Shown here: one piece after another, positions 56,301 to 64,000 of the stretch | How positions within the stretch are numbered: the stretch's first letter is position 1 | Layout of the letters: the number at the start of each line of letters is the position of its first letter | Assembly: GCA_014526335.1 (NCBI GenBank) | Contig: JACTAT010000004.1 | Location: 3,140,722-3,204,721 of the forward strand | Length of the DNA stretch: 64,000 nucleotides | DNA from: Chrysaora quinquecirrha | Taxonomy: Eukaryota; Cnidaria; Scyphozoa; Semaeostomeae; Pelagiidae | Direction: 5' to 3' | Program-made: the position numbers and the translations under genes | The notes under the pieces: generated by a model | Seen by the model: the letters and a program-made list of their open reading frames with translations, nothing else | Database searches by the model: none | Told to the model about the DNA's origin: nothing

Positions 56301-59300
56301 CACCTAATGCTTCCGAGGATTCCAAATTTCGTAAAATCGACCCGTCTTTCAGCCCGAGGCATATCTGCGTCAAGCAGGCACATAACACAAACAAACAGCC
56401 AGCTGCGATGAGATAAATCGGACCGAGAACAAAAAACTGGTGCAGGAAACACAAGGAAGACTTCACAGCTAGATTCGGCAATATACTTCCTTCTCGGTAC
56501 TTGATCACATTTCCAAGAAATAACACAGGGAGTCCAAACATCAAACCAACAAAAACAATCGCGATTGATACGAGAATTACCGACCCTAAAACGATCAAGG
56601 CGGTTGATACAGAATTCTCGGTGCGGCCGATAACACCCTTTTCGTCAAACATTGCCATAATTTCGTCATCTTTTGACAAAACGTATTCGTTCACCTTGTG
56701 ACGTAATATGTCTTCAATTTGCGTAAAAACTTTATTTCGTTCATCCTTGATTTTCTTGATAAATTTCTCCCTATCCGCTGTTGAAAATTCAGAAATATTA
56801 ACCGCCTCATCCATAAATTCTGTCACAGAGGCGTTAAACTGTAGACTTTGCTGTGTGAGATTACTTGCTGATAGCAAACTGAATACAGAGATGAATCCCG
56901 AACTGGCATTACGTAGTGTTGTAGAATTCAATGTTAGCTGAACGTCGGACTGTAGAGCAACAGCCTGGCATATACCGGTGTTATTTAGTGTCGCGTTTGA
57001 TTGACAATAAGAAAATGCGGCGGTTAGATTGGACCTGAGTTCCTCGATATGGTTTTCAAACTGCGCGAAGTCTGATCTGAATTTCACCTGAGATTCTCGC
57101 AATTCTGTTAATGCTGACGAGATATTATTACTGATATCGTTCAGCGAGCCGTCAAGTGCTTGCAATTTGCTGACCAAAGGTTCACTTTTCGATGTGGCCC
57201 CTTTGATAAGATTGGTACTTTCTTTCGCAACTTTCCCCAGATTATCCAAAACGCTATCAACGGTTTTGTCTAGCTGCCTAATCAACAAATTCTCAACTCC
57301 CTCCAACGTTTTCGTCTGAAAATGCAGCAAATTACGCAGAGAGTTGTGCGTTAATGTCTTTGCTAGGCCAACTCCCGCGTTAATTCTGCGAGATGACGTG
57401 ACAATAGCAGATCCCGCGACTATGATAAAAACCAAAGCCACGCAGATAAGCGCGGGATGAATGAATCGTGTTTTGTTGCCTAACTGGTGTTCGTCATCAT
57501 GCTTTGGAACTGCGCAGCATTTATTCAAGCATGTTGCGCAGCAGAATCCAAGTCCATATATCATTACAAACAGCGCAGACGCAAAGGTTACACCAGCTAG
57601 TATTAGATAAGGCACACTGTACTCTACAAACTTCTCTTTGACTGTCGCCATGTTTGCCGTGGAATCCCCTCTGAAACTCTTCACTACTTCGTTGATAAAC
57701 TCATACGGTGGATCTTTGCGTAGATTTCTTATCGAAGATTCCCCGATACTTGCATATGGGCGTAGAATCCATTTTGTTTCGACCTCGGTTTCGTTATAAT
57801 TGTAATCCGGAATGACACTGGTCAGGTTTATTTTATCCTTGATTTCGTCCAAAATAGACGCTTCTGAAGGTTGTTTACATAAGGCAATTAAGTAAACAAT
57901 AACAACGATGTTTATTCCAGGTTTCATTTTGCAAGGTCAGGGTTCCAGATTCCAAAGCGATGTTCAGTTTTGTCTTCAATAGACTATTTGTTTCAGCGCA
58001 ACGATTTCCGAGAAAACAGTATTATACAAGGCTGTTTCCAGCTCATGAAACTTCCCAGAAAATTTATAATTAGCCTTTAACACGTAAACACATAAAACTT
58101 TATAAGAGTTCTGCTAAACAGCTTGAACATGAATGCTCTTCAGAATTTCAATCTTTCCATAAAACCGCAGATTTCAAAATTTCATTTTCAATTTCAAATC
58201 ACGTCATAATTAATACTCTACTGCTGCATACAAACAGGTACAATGTGACGTCAGATAAAACGTTTGCCTCAGAGGAATGCATCAGAATCTCGACTTCAGT
58301 TTTCAAGCGCCGAGATCGAGGCTCAATCCACGTCATACTAAAAATTTCTTGAACATAAGCATAATCTGACGTAAATAGTGTCATCTCTTTCTTGACAAAG
58401 CGATAATGAAAGGCCTCGATCTCAATCCAGCAAAATCGAAATCGAGAATCAGTGCTGGCGCGACAGAAAAGCCTGGTCTATCTGATACTTCATATATACG
58501 CCGATTAAGCATTGTCGTTGAAGACTCCAAAGGAGTCGTAACTAATAGCGTTAATAGATACCTCGAGCAAGCAGCGTAGTATTCCAGAAAGTAGAAGCTG
58601 CTTTACAATTGTGACAATTAAATGAGCGTTGATGAAACAAAAATTTAATTCCTGTTCTCCAGTGGTGATATCGAAGCTTTGTCCACGTGCGATGCTAAAG
58701 CATCGATGATCTTTTGCATACTAAATTATAGCGGTTGCATCGAAGCGTAAATATCCTACCAACACAAAAATACCATATACAGGCTGGAGTTTTGTTCATT
58801 TGCCAGTGTGATGGTGGTGGGTAACTTGTCTTTAATAAACAGCCCACTCGTCCAGCAAATCAAAAAGTACTGTTCCAAAGTGCTGTTTCATCAGAATATA
58901 AAATTGTATATCTTTGTTAACCGATATTCGTAGTAGGACAATCTTTCATAGTAACTAATATTCAAAAGATCTAAAGAAAAAATCTTCCTGCGTCTAGTAG
59001 ATAAACACAAGCGGCTTCAAATTGAGGCGATGTTCACTGCAGTAATCGATAATAATTAGATAAAAACTAGTCTCTCGCCTAGCAAAACAAAACCTTGTAC
59101 GAACCTAGAATATCTGTGAGTTTCAGACAAGACTCCCGGGCTGGGAGATAGCATTAAAGATCTTGATCTTTAAAGAGCAGCTAAGGTTTATTTAGACTAC
59201 CATAAATCTTTCTATCGCCATTTTCTAGACTGACGAGGTACCCATTTTCTTACGGGTACGTTCTGGTCCGCCTTTTAGACATGGCCACCTGCTTGAATCA

Positions 59301-62300
59301 CTCACATGGCTGCTTGAACGACGCGATTTTCTTCATGCATGATTAATGGTTTTGTCGATGATCAGATGGTAGGTGGAAAGACTGTGGGCCTGATTATTTG
59401 AGGCAAGCTGACTAGACTCTAATTTGCCGAGCTATCTCTGGTCCAACGTTCAGTAGGCAAGCCTGGTAAAATCAGTTTGCGATTACACGAGGCGGGTCGG
59501 CTCGCTAGCCAAGTTTGTCCATATGATCGCAAACGATACGGGTTGGCAACCGGTTTGTCTTAGAAATGTGTTGTTTGCGCGAACCCAACCCAAGTTATAG
59601 AAAGACTGGCCCGCCTTTTTTCCATTCAGACATGGGTCGAGTGAAACGACCATGTATGGACCATATTGGTCCACACTGGATAAGCTCGCCTCGTGTAGTG
59701 CCCACGTGAGAAAGCTTTATATGTGCCAACATAGGCACGTTGGCAATTTAGAAGTTTTGGCACATTGGCACGGCACGCTACAAAATATGTCACGTAGGCA
59801 CGTTGGCATGTGTAAAGCTTTTGCTTGTTGGCACGTAAAAAAAAAATGGCACGTAGTCACGTTGGCACGTAATTTAGCACACTAGCCCGTAGTGGGCATC
59901 TATGACATTAAGCATAGTCAACGGTCCTTGTAGGGCATATCCGCAACGTAATTACGTTGTATAGCTTCACTAGCGACTAGCGTAAAAACGGTGCAAAAAT
60001 TGTTTGCAAGTAAAAAGAGGGGGTAATGAGGAGTGGCTAATACTAACGTATTACAATAAAAAGATTACACCAAACTTACCTTGAGCCGTTTGCAATGAGA
60101 ATGTGTTCTTGCAAGGTCAATGAACTATAATACCATACCAAAACAGCATGAAAAAGTGCATCAAACAGCCTAAAAGAAATATTTCGTTTTTCAAGTCTTT
60201 CGGTCTGTTTCTGACGTTTTACTCTGAGGCGTGTCAGACGAAAAAAAGTTTTTAAGTAAGCCTGAAAATGTTTCCGCTGTTCATAGCCATTTTGAAGTTT
60301 TGTACAACTCAAAAAAAAGACAAAACAAAGATAGTTAAAGATTCATGAATCATTCACCTGTTTCTGAAGATCAACAAATTACAGAAAGTCAGAATCATTG
60401 AAATCCATGTCATTCTCATTTTGAACTTCTCGTAAACATTCTTGTAATGAAGCCTAAAATATAACGAAAATGATGCAATAGACTTTTTCAAAGAGGTCTG
60501 GGTCGGGCGCGACATTTTCTGGAAAATGGTAGCCGTGTTGAGTAAGGGAATCCTCTCCACAGACAAAGACCGGAATTGCAGTCGCTTCAGAGGAAGTAGT
60601 GCCGCAGATTTTACTCCAAATTAACGAATACTAGAAGAAAACGACAGATACGGGAATCTGGGACAGCAATGTTTTAAAATGTCTACAGAAATTCAGGAAA
60701 CAAGATGCAATTAACTAACAAAACGGAAAATACTTAATTAAATTGATCCTAGACCAGATAAACTGGGACTTGAATCCTTTCTTTCACTTCAACTCCCATT
60801 GAATGTAAATTTGAAGCAAAATTCACTGCAATACCCCTCCTTGAACGACCGCAATAGAGGTTTCCGCAAAAGATGGCGGCCGTTCCTGTCAATCCCTTGT
60901 TTTACTTAAGGTTTCTCGAAGGGAATTCTGGGAATAATTTCCCTAGTTACAAATTCAACGTCTTCAGCTATGTAAAATACGTAACTAAGGAAATTATTCC
61001 CAGAACTCCTTTCAAAAATCCTTAATGAAAACAGTAGGCAAAAAACGGCGGCCATCTTTTGCGGAAGCGTCTATTCTGGTCTTTGTCCGTGGAGAGGATC
61101 CCCTTACTCGATACCGCTTAGACTTATTACCTGAGTCCCAGTTATCGGTCACCAGACCGAGACTACACCAAACCGAGATCGCTCAAACTGGGACTCATAA
61201 TATTACGGACATTTTCTGGGACTGGCGGGAACAAAAAATTGTTCCCCGTTGAAACGAGGCTGGTTCGTTGCATCGTAACAGCAAAATATACAAGCCCTAT
61301 TCGGCAGCCGATTTAGTACTAAATCTCGCAAAAAGTTGGAACAAATATCGATAAAGCTGGTTTGGAAAGAGCTTTCTGCAAAGCAAATAGTAAGTTGAGT
61401 TTTAACACGAAGAAACATTGTTTTTCACGGCGTTTTAGACCCGGTAAATTTAGGCCATTACAGCCACCTACCGTTGACTTCATTGTTACCATGGTAATTT
61501 GAGAACGAGGCAGAAAAAGTAAGTCCAGAAAGATAACCGTTCTATTATGAGTCGTAGTTTGAGCGTCCAGGCGATTCATTTCAATAGCGATAACTACGAC
61601 TCAGGTAATAAGTCTAGATACCGCTACCATTTTCCAGAAAAATGTTGCGCCCGGCCCAGATCTCTTTGAAAAGGTCTACATATTCCTAAATTCAGCATCA
61701 GGGATCATTTTATACGCACAATATGCGTACAACGTACGTTAAAGGCCTTTTTTAGGTCGCGTCGAATTAAATAAAAACAAAAATTAAATGTAATAAAAAA
61801 AGCGTGTAAACAATTTTCGATGCTAATATTTGACTTACTTATCCCAGTATAATGACACATTTATGGATCCGAGGCATGCTCGTAGGAACCAACTTGAAAA
61901 CAAAGAAGACATACATTGACATACAGTAGCAATAAATTAAACCACGCGTTTTACTGTTTGCGAGTAGACTTATTACCTTCCTCCCATTCTTTCGGATACA
62001 GCTTCTAACAACTACAACAACATACGTTGTCTTCTGGCAATACCAGAAAATATTAACCCAAAGCCGTCAGTAGACTGATTACATTCCTCCCACTCTTTCG
62101 GAAACAGCTCATAACAACTACAACAACATAATCGCTGTTTCCTCAGAGTGGTTGGAGCGGGGTGGTGGGGTGTGGAGGAGCGTAGACTACGACGAATGTA
62201 ATAAGTCTAAGCCGTCAGTACGAAACCGAGCTTGCAAGGTTTTTTACAGAGACCGAGGGTTGATATTTTCGGTATTGCCCGAAGAAACAGTTATTATATG

Positions 62301-63517
62301 GTTTATTATCCTATGGAAGGGGCATGGTCATGACCTTTCTTGATTAACTAGTAGGGTATCGTATTTGAAGCCATTACAACGAAGCCATTTGGTGTTGCGT
62401 TCTAAATCTAAAAATTTCGAACGTTTGTCGTAATGAGCGGACATTACCGGGCAATAATGCCCTATCATTACGTAGCATTCGAAAGTTTTCAGCCAATCAG
62501 ATTGAGTAACAGAGTTGCTGCCCTGACCATAGGGTAACAACAACGTACAGTTGACATCCGCTATCTCGACTGCCCGCTAGACTTATTACAAGAGTCGCAG
62601 TTATCGCTATTGAGTCTATGCTGGACGCTCAAACTTTGAGCAAACAGCTATATGGTTGTTGTTGTTGTTGTTGCTGTTTGTGAAGAGTGGGACTCAGGTA
62701 ATCAGTCTAACTGCCCGCTATCTCGAACATTCGCTATCTCGAACGATTTTCCATTTCCCCTCGTTTTGGTATAAGGGTTTGTATAGAAAAATCATCCGCT
62801 ATCTCGAACCCCGTTATCTCGAACATTCGCTGTCTCGAACCATTTTCGATTTCCCATGGAGGAAAACGTGCTCTTTATCTCGAACTTTGCCAAATTTTCT
62901 GCTGAACTGGATAAAGAGACAGGTTGAAAGTATGTATAAGTTCTAGCGGTGCGGGAATGGCAGCAGCTAAGTGATATGCTGCCCATGTATACAATAGATG
63001 AAGCTGTTCTCTTTCAAGATGTGCCTCATCGCCATTATCTCCATTTCACCAATAGTAGGGATGAAAGCAGATGAGCTTTGACTCCTTTGTAAAAAATACC
63101 AGACTTGTTTGATGAAATTTGGGATCAGTAACCCTGCATGTTAATAGGGGTTCCTTTTCTGACTTAAAAACTATAATTTTTTATATTTATATGGGGCATC
63201 CGTTATTTCGAACATTCGCTATCTCGAACAAATTCCAGTTTCCCTTGAGAGTTCGAGATAGCGGATGTCAATTGTATATAAAACGAACTTCTCTTAAAAT
63301 ATTTAAGTCTTCAGCGAGGCTCTAAAACAAGTCTGAATTCGAATTTTCTTACAAAATCACTTTAAAAATTAAGAAATAAAAGTTTGAAGAATGTACTGAA
63401 TATTACCCTGGCTTCTTTGGCAAACCTTGTTGAAGTTCTTCAAAGCTTCTTGACATGACATTGATTTTATTTGTCATTTCACTCACATCCGTTTTCTCTT
63501 TGGTTCTTTTATCAATG
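50240..63517 (-). CDS. TMEM120: TMEM120 (TACAN family) multi-pass membrane protein, ten 3' exons
   Basis: TMEM120 proteins are six-helix membrane proteins of the nuclear envelope/ER and plasma membrane, with an ELOVL-like fold that binds coenzyme A; TMEM120A was proposed as a mechanosensor, which is disputed. Exons, 5' to 3': 63407-63517, 61839-61892, 60358-60453, 60080-60169, 54516-54581, 53910-53971, 52817-52909, 51706-51770, 51408-51467, 50240-50356. All junctions keep phase and use GT-AG. Hallmarks are [96 protein letters not shown] and [10 protein letters not shown]. About 272 residues are seen; some 70-80 N-terminal residues lie right of the window. A complete prominin gene sits in the 54582-60079 intron. 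Confidence 0.94.
50520..51125. repeat. Three imperfect ~200-bp tandem units in a TMEM120 intron
   Basis: Each unit carries AGTATGAAACATATTCAGTT, a T-rich middle (CTTTCTT...TTATTCTTGCTTCTTT) and GTCCAAATTAGTATATAGAG followed by ACTAG. Units start near 50560, 50780 and 50975. Non-coding. Confidence 0.8.
51408..51467 (-). CDS. TMEM120: TMEM120 exon
   Basis: A 60-bp phase-0 exon encoding [20 protein letters not shown], matching the family's LFNA.(T/S)LF.L...P.C.EWQ. Donor CAG|GTAGGA. Confidence 0.92.
51706..51770 (-). CDS. TMEM120: TMEM120 exon
   Basis: [20 protein letters not shown] then Y, the conserved SWM.RGL.FLLPFL.FG helix. With the previous exon it restores TTVEG. Confidence 0.93.
52365..52677. 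repeat. Long inverted repeat, ~155-bp arms
   Basis: CACAGGAGGCCCAAT ... TTCTGCCTAAAACGTCCT ... TTTGATTGTTGCTGTTGTT is mirrored outward from a centre near 52520 (ATATAATAAATAATATTGTTATTATTTATTATAT). A handful of mismatches. It has no loop and no coding sequence. It lies in the TMEM120 intron upstream of the 51706-51770 exon in genome coordinates, 140 bases from the 52817 donor. Confidence 0.9.
52817..52909 (-). CDS. TMEM120: TMEM120 exon
   Basis: [20 protein letters not shown] then [30 protein letters not shown] is the most conserved stretch of the family. Confidence 0.95.
53910..53971 (-). CDS. TMEM120: TMEM120 exon
   Basis: A 62-bp exon, [20 protein letters not shown], matching P...(M/T)YQ.FR.QF..FS.Y of the family. 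It completes Trp at its start and Ser at its end. Confidence 0.9.
54516..54581 (-). CDS. TMEM120: TMEM120 exon
   Basis: [20 protein letters not shown] then I and a split Trp codon. The WW(V/T).HHY.S motif carries the histidine pair that aligns with ELOVL enzymes. The 5.5 kb intron upstream holds prominin. Confidence 0.94.
54735..55115. repeat. (ATAAAC)n array in the prominin-hosting intron
   Basis: Imperfect AACATA hexamers over about 380 bases. Tyr/Val/Met/Phe-rich frames on the - strand are repeat products. It lies about 220 bases downstream of the prominin stop. Confidence 0.93.
55339..57927 (-). CDS. PROM: Prominin, intronless, five-transmembrane glycoprotein, 862 aa
   Basis: Prominins are cholesterol-binding pentaspan proteins of plasma-membrane protrusions, microvilli and cilia. 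The frame is uninterrupted from ATG to TGA and has the full family layout: signal peptide (about 1-23), N-terminal ectodomain, TM1 (about 106-130) followed by a Cys-rich cytoplasmic turn ([12 protein letters not shown]), TM2 (about 157-178), large glycosylated loop 1, TM3 (about 441-472), TM4 (about 496-525), large loop 2, TM5 (about 792-820) and a 41-residue tail. Many N-x-S/T sites lie in both loops. Length equals vertebrate PROM1 (about 865 aa), which has more than twenty introns, so the lack of introns is notable. It lies wholly inside a TMEM120 intron on the same strand. The first ATG is used because it gives the signal peptide. Confidence 0.93.
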   Translation of the reverse strand: MKPGINIVVIVYLIALCKQPSEASILDEIKDKINLTSVIPDYNYNETEVETKWILRPYASIGESSIRNLRKDPPYEFINEVVKSFRGDSTANMATVKEKFVEYSVPYLILAGVTFASALFVMIYGLGFCCATCLNKCCAVPKHDDEHQLGNKTRFIHPALICVALVFIIVAGSAIVTSSRRINAGVGLAKTLTHNSLRNLLHFQTKTLEGVENLLIRQLDKTVDSVLDNLGKVAKESTNLIKGATSKSEPLVSKLQALDGSLNDISNNISSALTELRESQVKFRSDFAQFENHIEELRSNLTAAFSYCQSNATLNNTGICQAVALQSDVQLTLNSTTLRNASSGFISVFSLLSASNLTQQSLQFNASVTEFMDEAVNISEFSTADREKFIKKIKDERNKVFTQIEDILRHKVNEYVLSKDDEIMAMFDEKGVIGRTENSVSTALIVLGSVILVSIAIVFVGLMFGLPVLFLGNVIKYREGSILPNLAVKSSLCFLHQFFVLGPIYLIAAGCLFVLCACLTQICLGLKDGSILRNLESSEALGGSNAPLQSAISSLPKNVTIASIIDVCGSKEQNATIWNAMKLNKVFDIRKMLKLKEMANPLEFLNLGSVFDVNSYPGMNTAPLKEAITNLTESNNNINESSRLSEPLLRLNWTQFAENVTQLSDSVAATDPSFSAFLGGIGSAAGNIIKKAAGGASNAKDTVSKAADGVIGKTKDAINKVKDIVKSADSFGDYLDKMKEAITEAAKKALGVVDQFITHLEDQLSMNIGKCSFIASTYNKSIDVYCYYFINALNAIWLSLGLASYTVIVFLYFFIRAIYYYRLARLAVSRSVYGDINYNENVSRSENDFGNSRDGDSFYLRN
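58063..58103 (-). promoter_or_regulatory. Candidate TATA motifs upstream of prominin
   Basis: On the - strand, TATAAA occurs at 58063-58068 and TATAAAG at about 58097-58103, 136-176 bases above the prominin ATG. AT-rich DNA makes chance matches likely; offered as a weak candidate. Confidence 0.3.
58202..58374. promoter_or_regulatory. Cluster of CRE/ATF-like sites upstream of prominin
   Basis: A palindromic full site TGACGTCA is at 58246-58253, with half-sites CGTCA at 58202-58206 and 58331-58335 and TGACGTAA at 58367-58374. Four matches in 170 bases, about 275-450 bases above the prominin start codon, suggest a bZIP-responsive promoter region. This is sequence matching only. Confidence 0.45.
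59711..59890. repeat. GGCACGT-rich tandem motif
   Basis: GGCACGTTGGCA, GGCACGTAG and related CACGT words (E-box/bHLH-like cores) recur about ten times in 180 bases. The open frame across it is incidental. It may be part of an inverted-repeat element with GGCGGGTCGGCTCGC near 59483 and AGCTCGCCTCGTGTAG near 59683. Confidence 0.6.
60080..60169 (-). CDS. TMEM120: TMEM120 exon
   Basis: [20 protein letters not shown] then EHILIANGS and a split Arg codon. (L/V)VWYY..LT(I/L).E.ILI.NGSR is family-specific. Confidence 0.94.
60358..60453 (-). CDS. TMEM120: TMEM120 exon
   Basis: [20 protein letters not shown] then [11 protein letters not shown]. It fits (F/Y).YK..YEKFK and the first transmembrane helix. 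Confidence 0.9.
60857..61071. mobile_element. MITE D, copy 1, nested in MITE C
   Basis: GAGGTTTCCGCAAAAGATGG to CCATCTTTTGCGGAAGCGTC, with TA on both sides. 215 bp versus 214 bp for the oppositely oriented copy at 38649-38862. Confidence 0.87.
61119..61616. mobile_element. TAGACTTATTAC MITE with 9-bp target duplication, nested in MITE C
   Basis: TAGACTTATTACCTGAGTCC and CTCAGGTAATAAGTCTA are the ends. Direct GATACCGCT copies flank it (61110-61118 and 61617-61625). The interior carries CAGTTATCG, CCGAGACTACACCAAACCGA and AGTTTGAGCGTCC. 498 bp, non-coding. Confidence 0.88.
61839..61892 (-). CDS. TMEM120: TMEM120 exon
   Basis: A 54-bp exon, [17 protein letters not shown], matching the (L/F)...LG.(V/I)NV(T/S)L segment. 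Acceptor TTTTCAAG, donor GATAA|GTAAG. Confidence 0.82.
   Translation of the reverse strand: MVPTSMPRIHKCVIILG
62071..62209. mobile_element. TAGACTGATTAC MITE, short form, 9-bp target duplication
   Basis: TAGACTGATTACATTCCTCC to GACGAATGTAATAAGTCTA, flanked by direct AGCCGTCAG (62062-62070 and 62210-62218). A left-end fragment of the same family (TAGACTTATTACCTTCCTCC) is at 61966-62030. Confidence 0.85.
62546..63276. mobile_element. MITE B, copy 2, containing a nested TAGACTTATTAC MITE
   Basis: TACAGTTGACATCCGCTATC to GATAGCGGATGTCAATTGTA. GCTATCTCGAAC repeats lie in both arms. It is interrupted at 62578-62709. Non-coding, in the TMEM120 intron between the 61839 and 63407 exons. Confidence 0.87.
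62578..62709. mobile_element. TAGACTTATTAC MITE, 132-bp form, nested in MITE B, 9-bp target duplication
   Basis: TAGACTTATTACAAGAGTCG to CTCAGGTAATCAGTCTA, flanked by direct ACTGCCCGC (62569-62577 and 62710-62718). MITE B copy 1 has this 9-mer once and continues directly into GCTATCTTGAAC, giving an empty site. Confidence 0.9.
63407..63517 (-). CDS. TMEM120: TMEM120 exon, end of the N-terminal coiled coil
   Basis: [20 protein letters not shown] then [16 protein letters not shown]. The LPKK(N/P)G join with the next exon is the family signature after the coiled coil. It enters in phase 2, so the first exon(s) lie beyond position 63517, probably past the right edge. Confidence 0.85.
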
Positions 63518-64000
63518 CTAGAGAAGAATACAATAGCACAAAATTTAACTTGACAATGAAAAGAATAACTAGAAGCTGAAACATTTTTAAGATAACAAAC
63601 GAAAGATAACAAATTATTCGTTATGGACCATATGTTCAACTGCACTTTCTAGCAGTCATCATCATAGTAACGGTTGGTTGTATGCCGGTTTGGATATATT
63701 TTCAACATTCAACTTTCTGTTGCTTTTGAAATAAATAATTTCGGTATGACAGAGGTCCCAGTTACATTATGCCGGCAAGCCTCGTCGTGCCATGAATTTT
63801 GTATCGGATAGGGCTTTCAGTTACACTATGATGACTCAATATGGTATGACGATCCGCAAATCGTCTTGAAAATCATGGCGCTCAGGTGGAGGTGATATGA
63901 AAATCAAGATGACACAGTGTAATCAGACCAATCCGATACATGACCCTCCGAAACCTTGTTTTTCTATTGTTTCACAAAACAAATGCGAAGCAAATCTGCG
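63518..64000. other. Right edge, no gene recognised
   Basis: This should be intron or 5' sequence of TMEM120. No exon was identified. CAGTTACATTATGCCG near 63760 and the opposed CAGTGTAATCAG near 63915 suggest another degenerate inverted-repeat element. Confidence 0.4.

Larger units (their letters stand above)
60481..61676. mobile_element. MITE C, copy 2, containing two nested MITEs
   Basis: GACTTTTTCAAAGAGGTCTG at the left and CAGATCTCTTTGAAAAGGTC at the right, with TA on both sides. Removing the nested elements at 60857-61071 and 61119-61616 and their duplications leaves about 470 bases, close to the 450 of copy 1 at 15873-16322. It lies in a TMEM120 intron and abuts the 60358-60453 exon by 27 bases. 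Confidence 0.88.

Overview
The window is metazoan nuclear DNA: multi-exon genes with GT-AG introns, and animal-specific families (a RIM-binding protein, prominin, TMEM120, IFT20, a BACURD-type KCTD and an RNF34/RFFL-type RING ligase). Gene content, moderate AT richness and introns packed with short inverted-repeat (MITE) elements and a Penelope-like fragment suggest a cnidarian, probably an anthozoan. This is an inference, because no species-diagnostic gene was read.

Layout, left to right. (1) 1-1450: terminal RING exon of an RNF34/RFFL-like E3 ligase (+). (2) 4794-8116: three 3' exons of IFT20 (-); its first exon probably lies in or beyond the 500-base assembly gap at 9535-10034. (3) 11055-11933: an unrecognised single-coding-exon gene for a predicted secreted 292-aa protein (+), preceded by a ~106-bp tandem repeat. 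(4) 13272-42655: a RIM-BP gene (-), rebuilt here from 28 exons (~2,370 aa): N-terminal coiled coils, SH3-I, an incomplete FN3-I, FN3-II, FN3-III, a long acidic linker, SH3-II and SH3-III. (5) 47273-47989: the two 5' exons of a BACURD-type KCTD (-); the 3' half was not found. (6) 50240-63517 and beyond the right edge: TMEM120/TACAN (-), ten exons seen. Its ~5.5 kb intron at 54582-60079 contains an intronless, full-length five-pass prominin gene (55339-57927) on the same strand.

Functionally the genes are unrelated housekeeping, synaptic and membrane genes. IFT20 (cilia) and prominin (membrane protrusions) share a theme, but nothing here shows an operon or co-regulation.

The rest is mostly non-autonomous DNA elements and satellites. 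Several MITEs are nested inside others, and in four cases a second copy in this window shows the uninterrupted arrangement. One family has clean 9-bp target duplications. Others show TAA/TTA, TTAA, TA or 8-bp duplications. A group of foldback elements has terminal sequence like TACACnnTTTTTTATAAG and carries a short core motif that changes in concert within each copy. The most useful leads are the nested intronless prominin, the apparent MITE interruption of the RIM-BP FN3-I exon, the truncated KCTD, and the concerted-core foldback elements. All exon boundaries were worked out by hand from splice signals, reading phase and family recall; no alignment was run.
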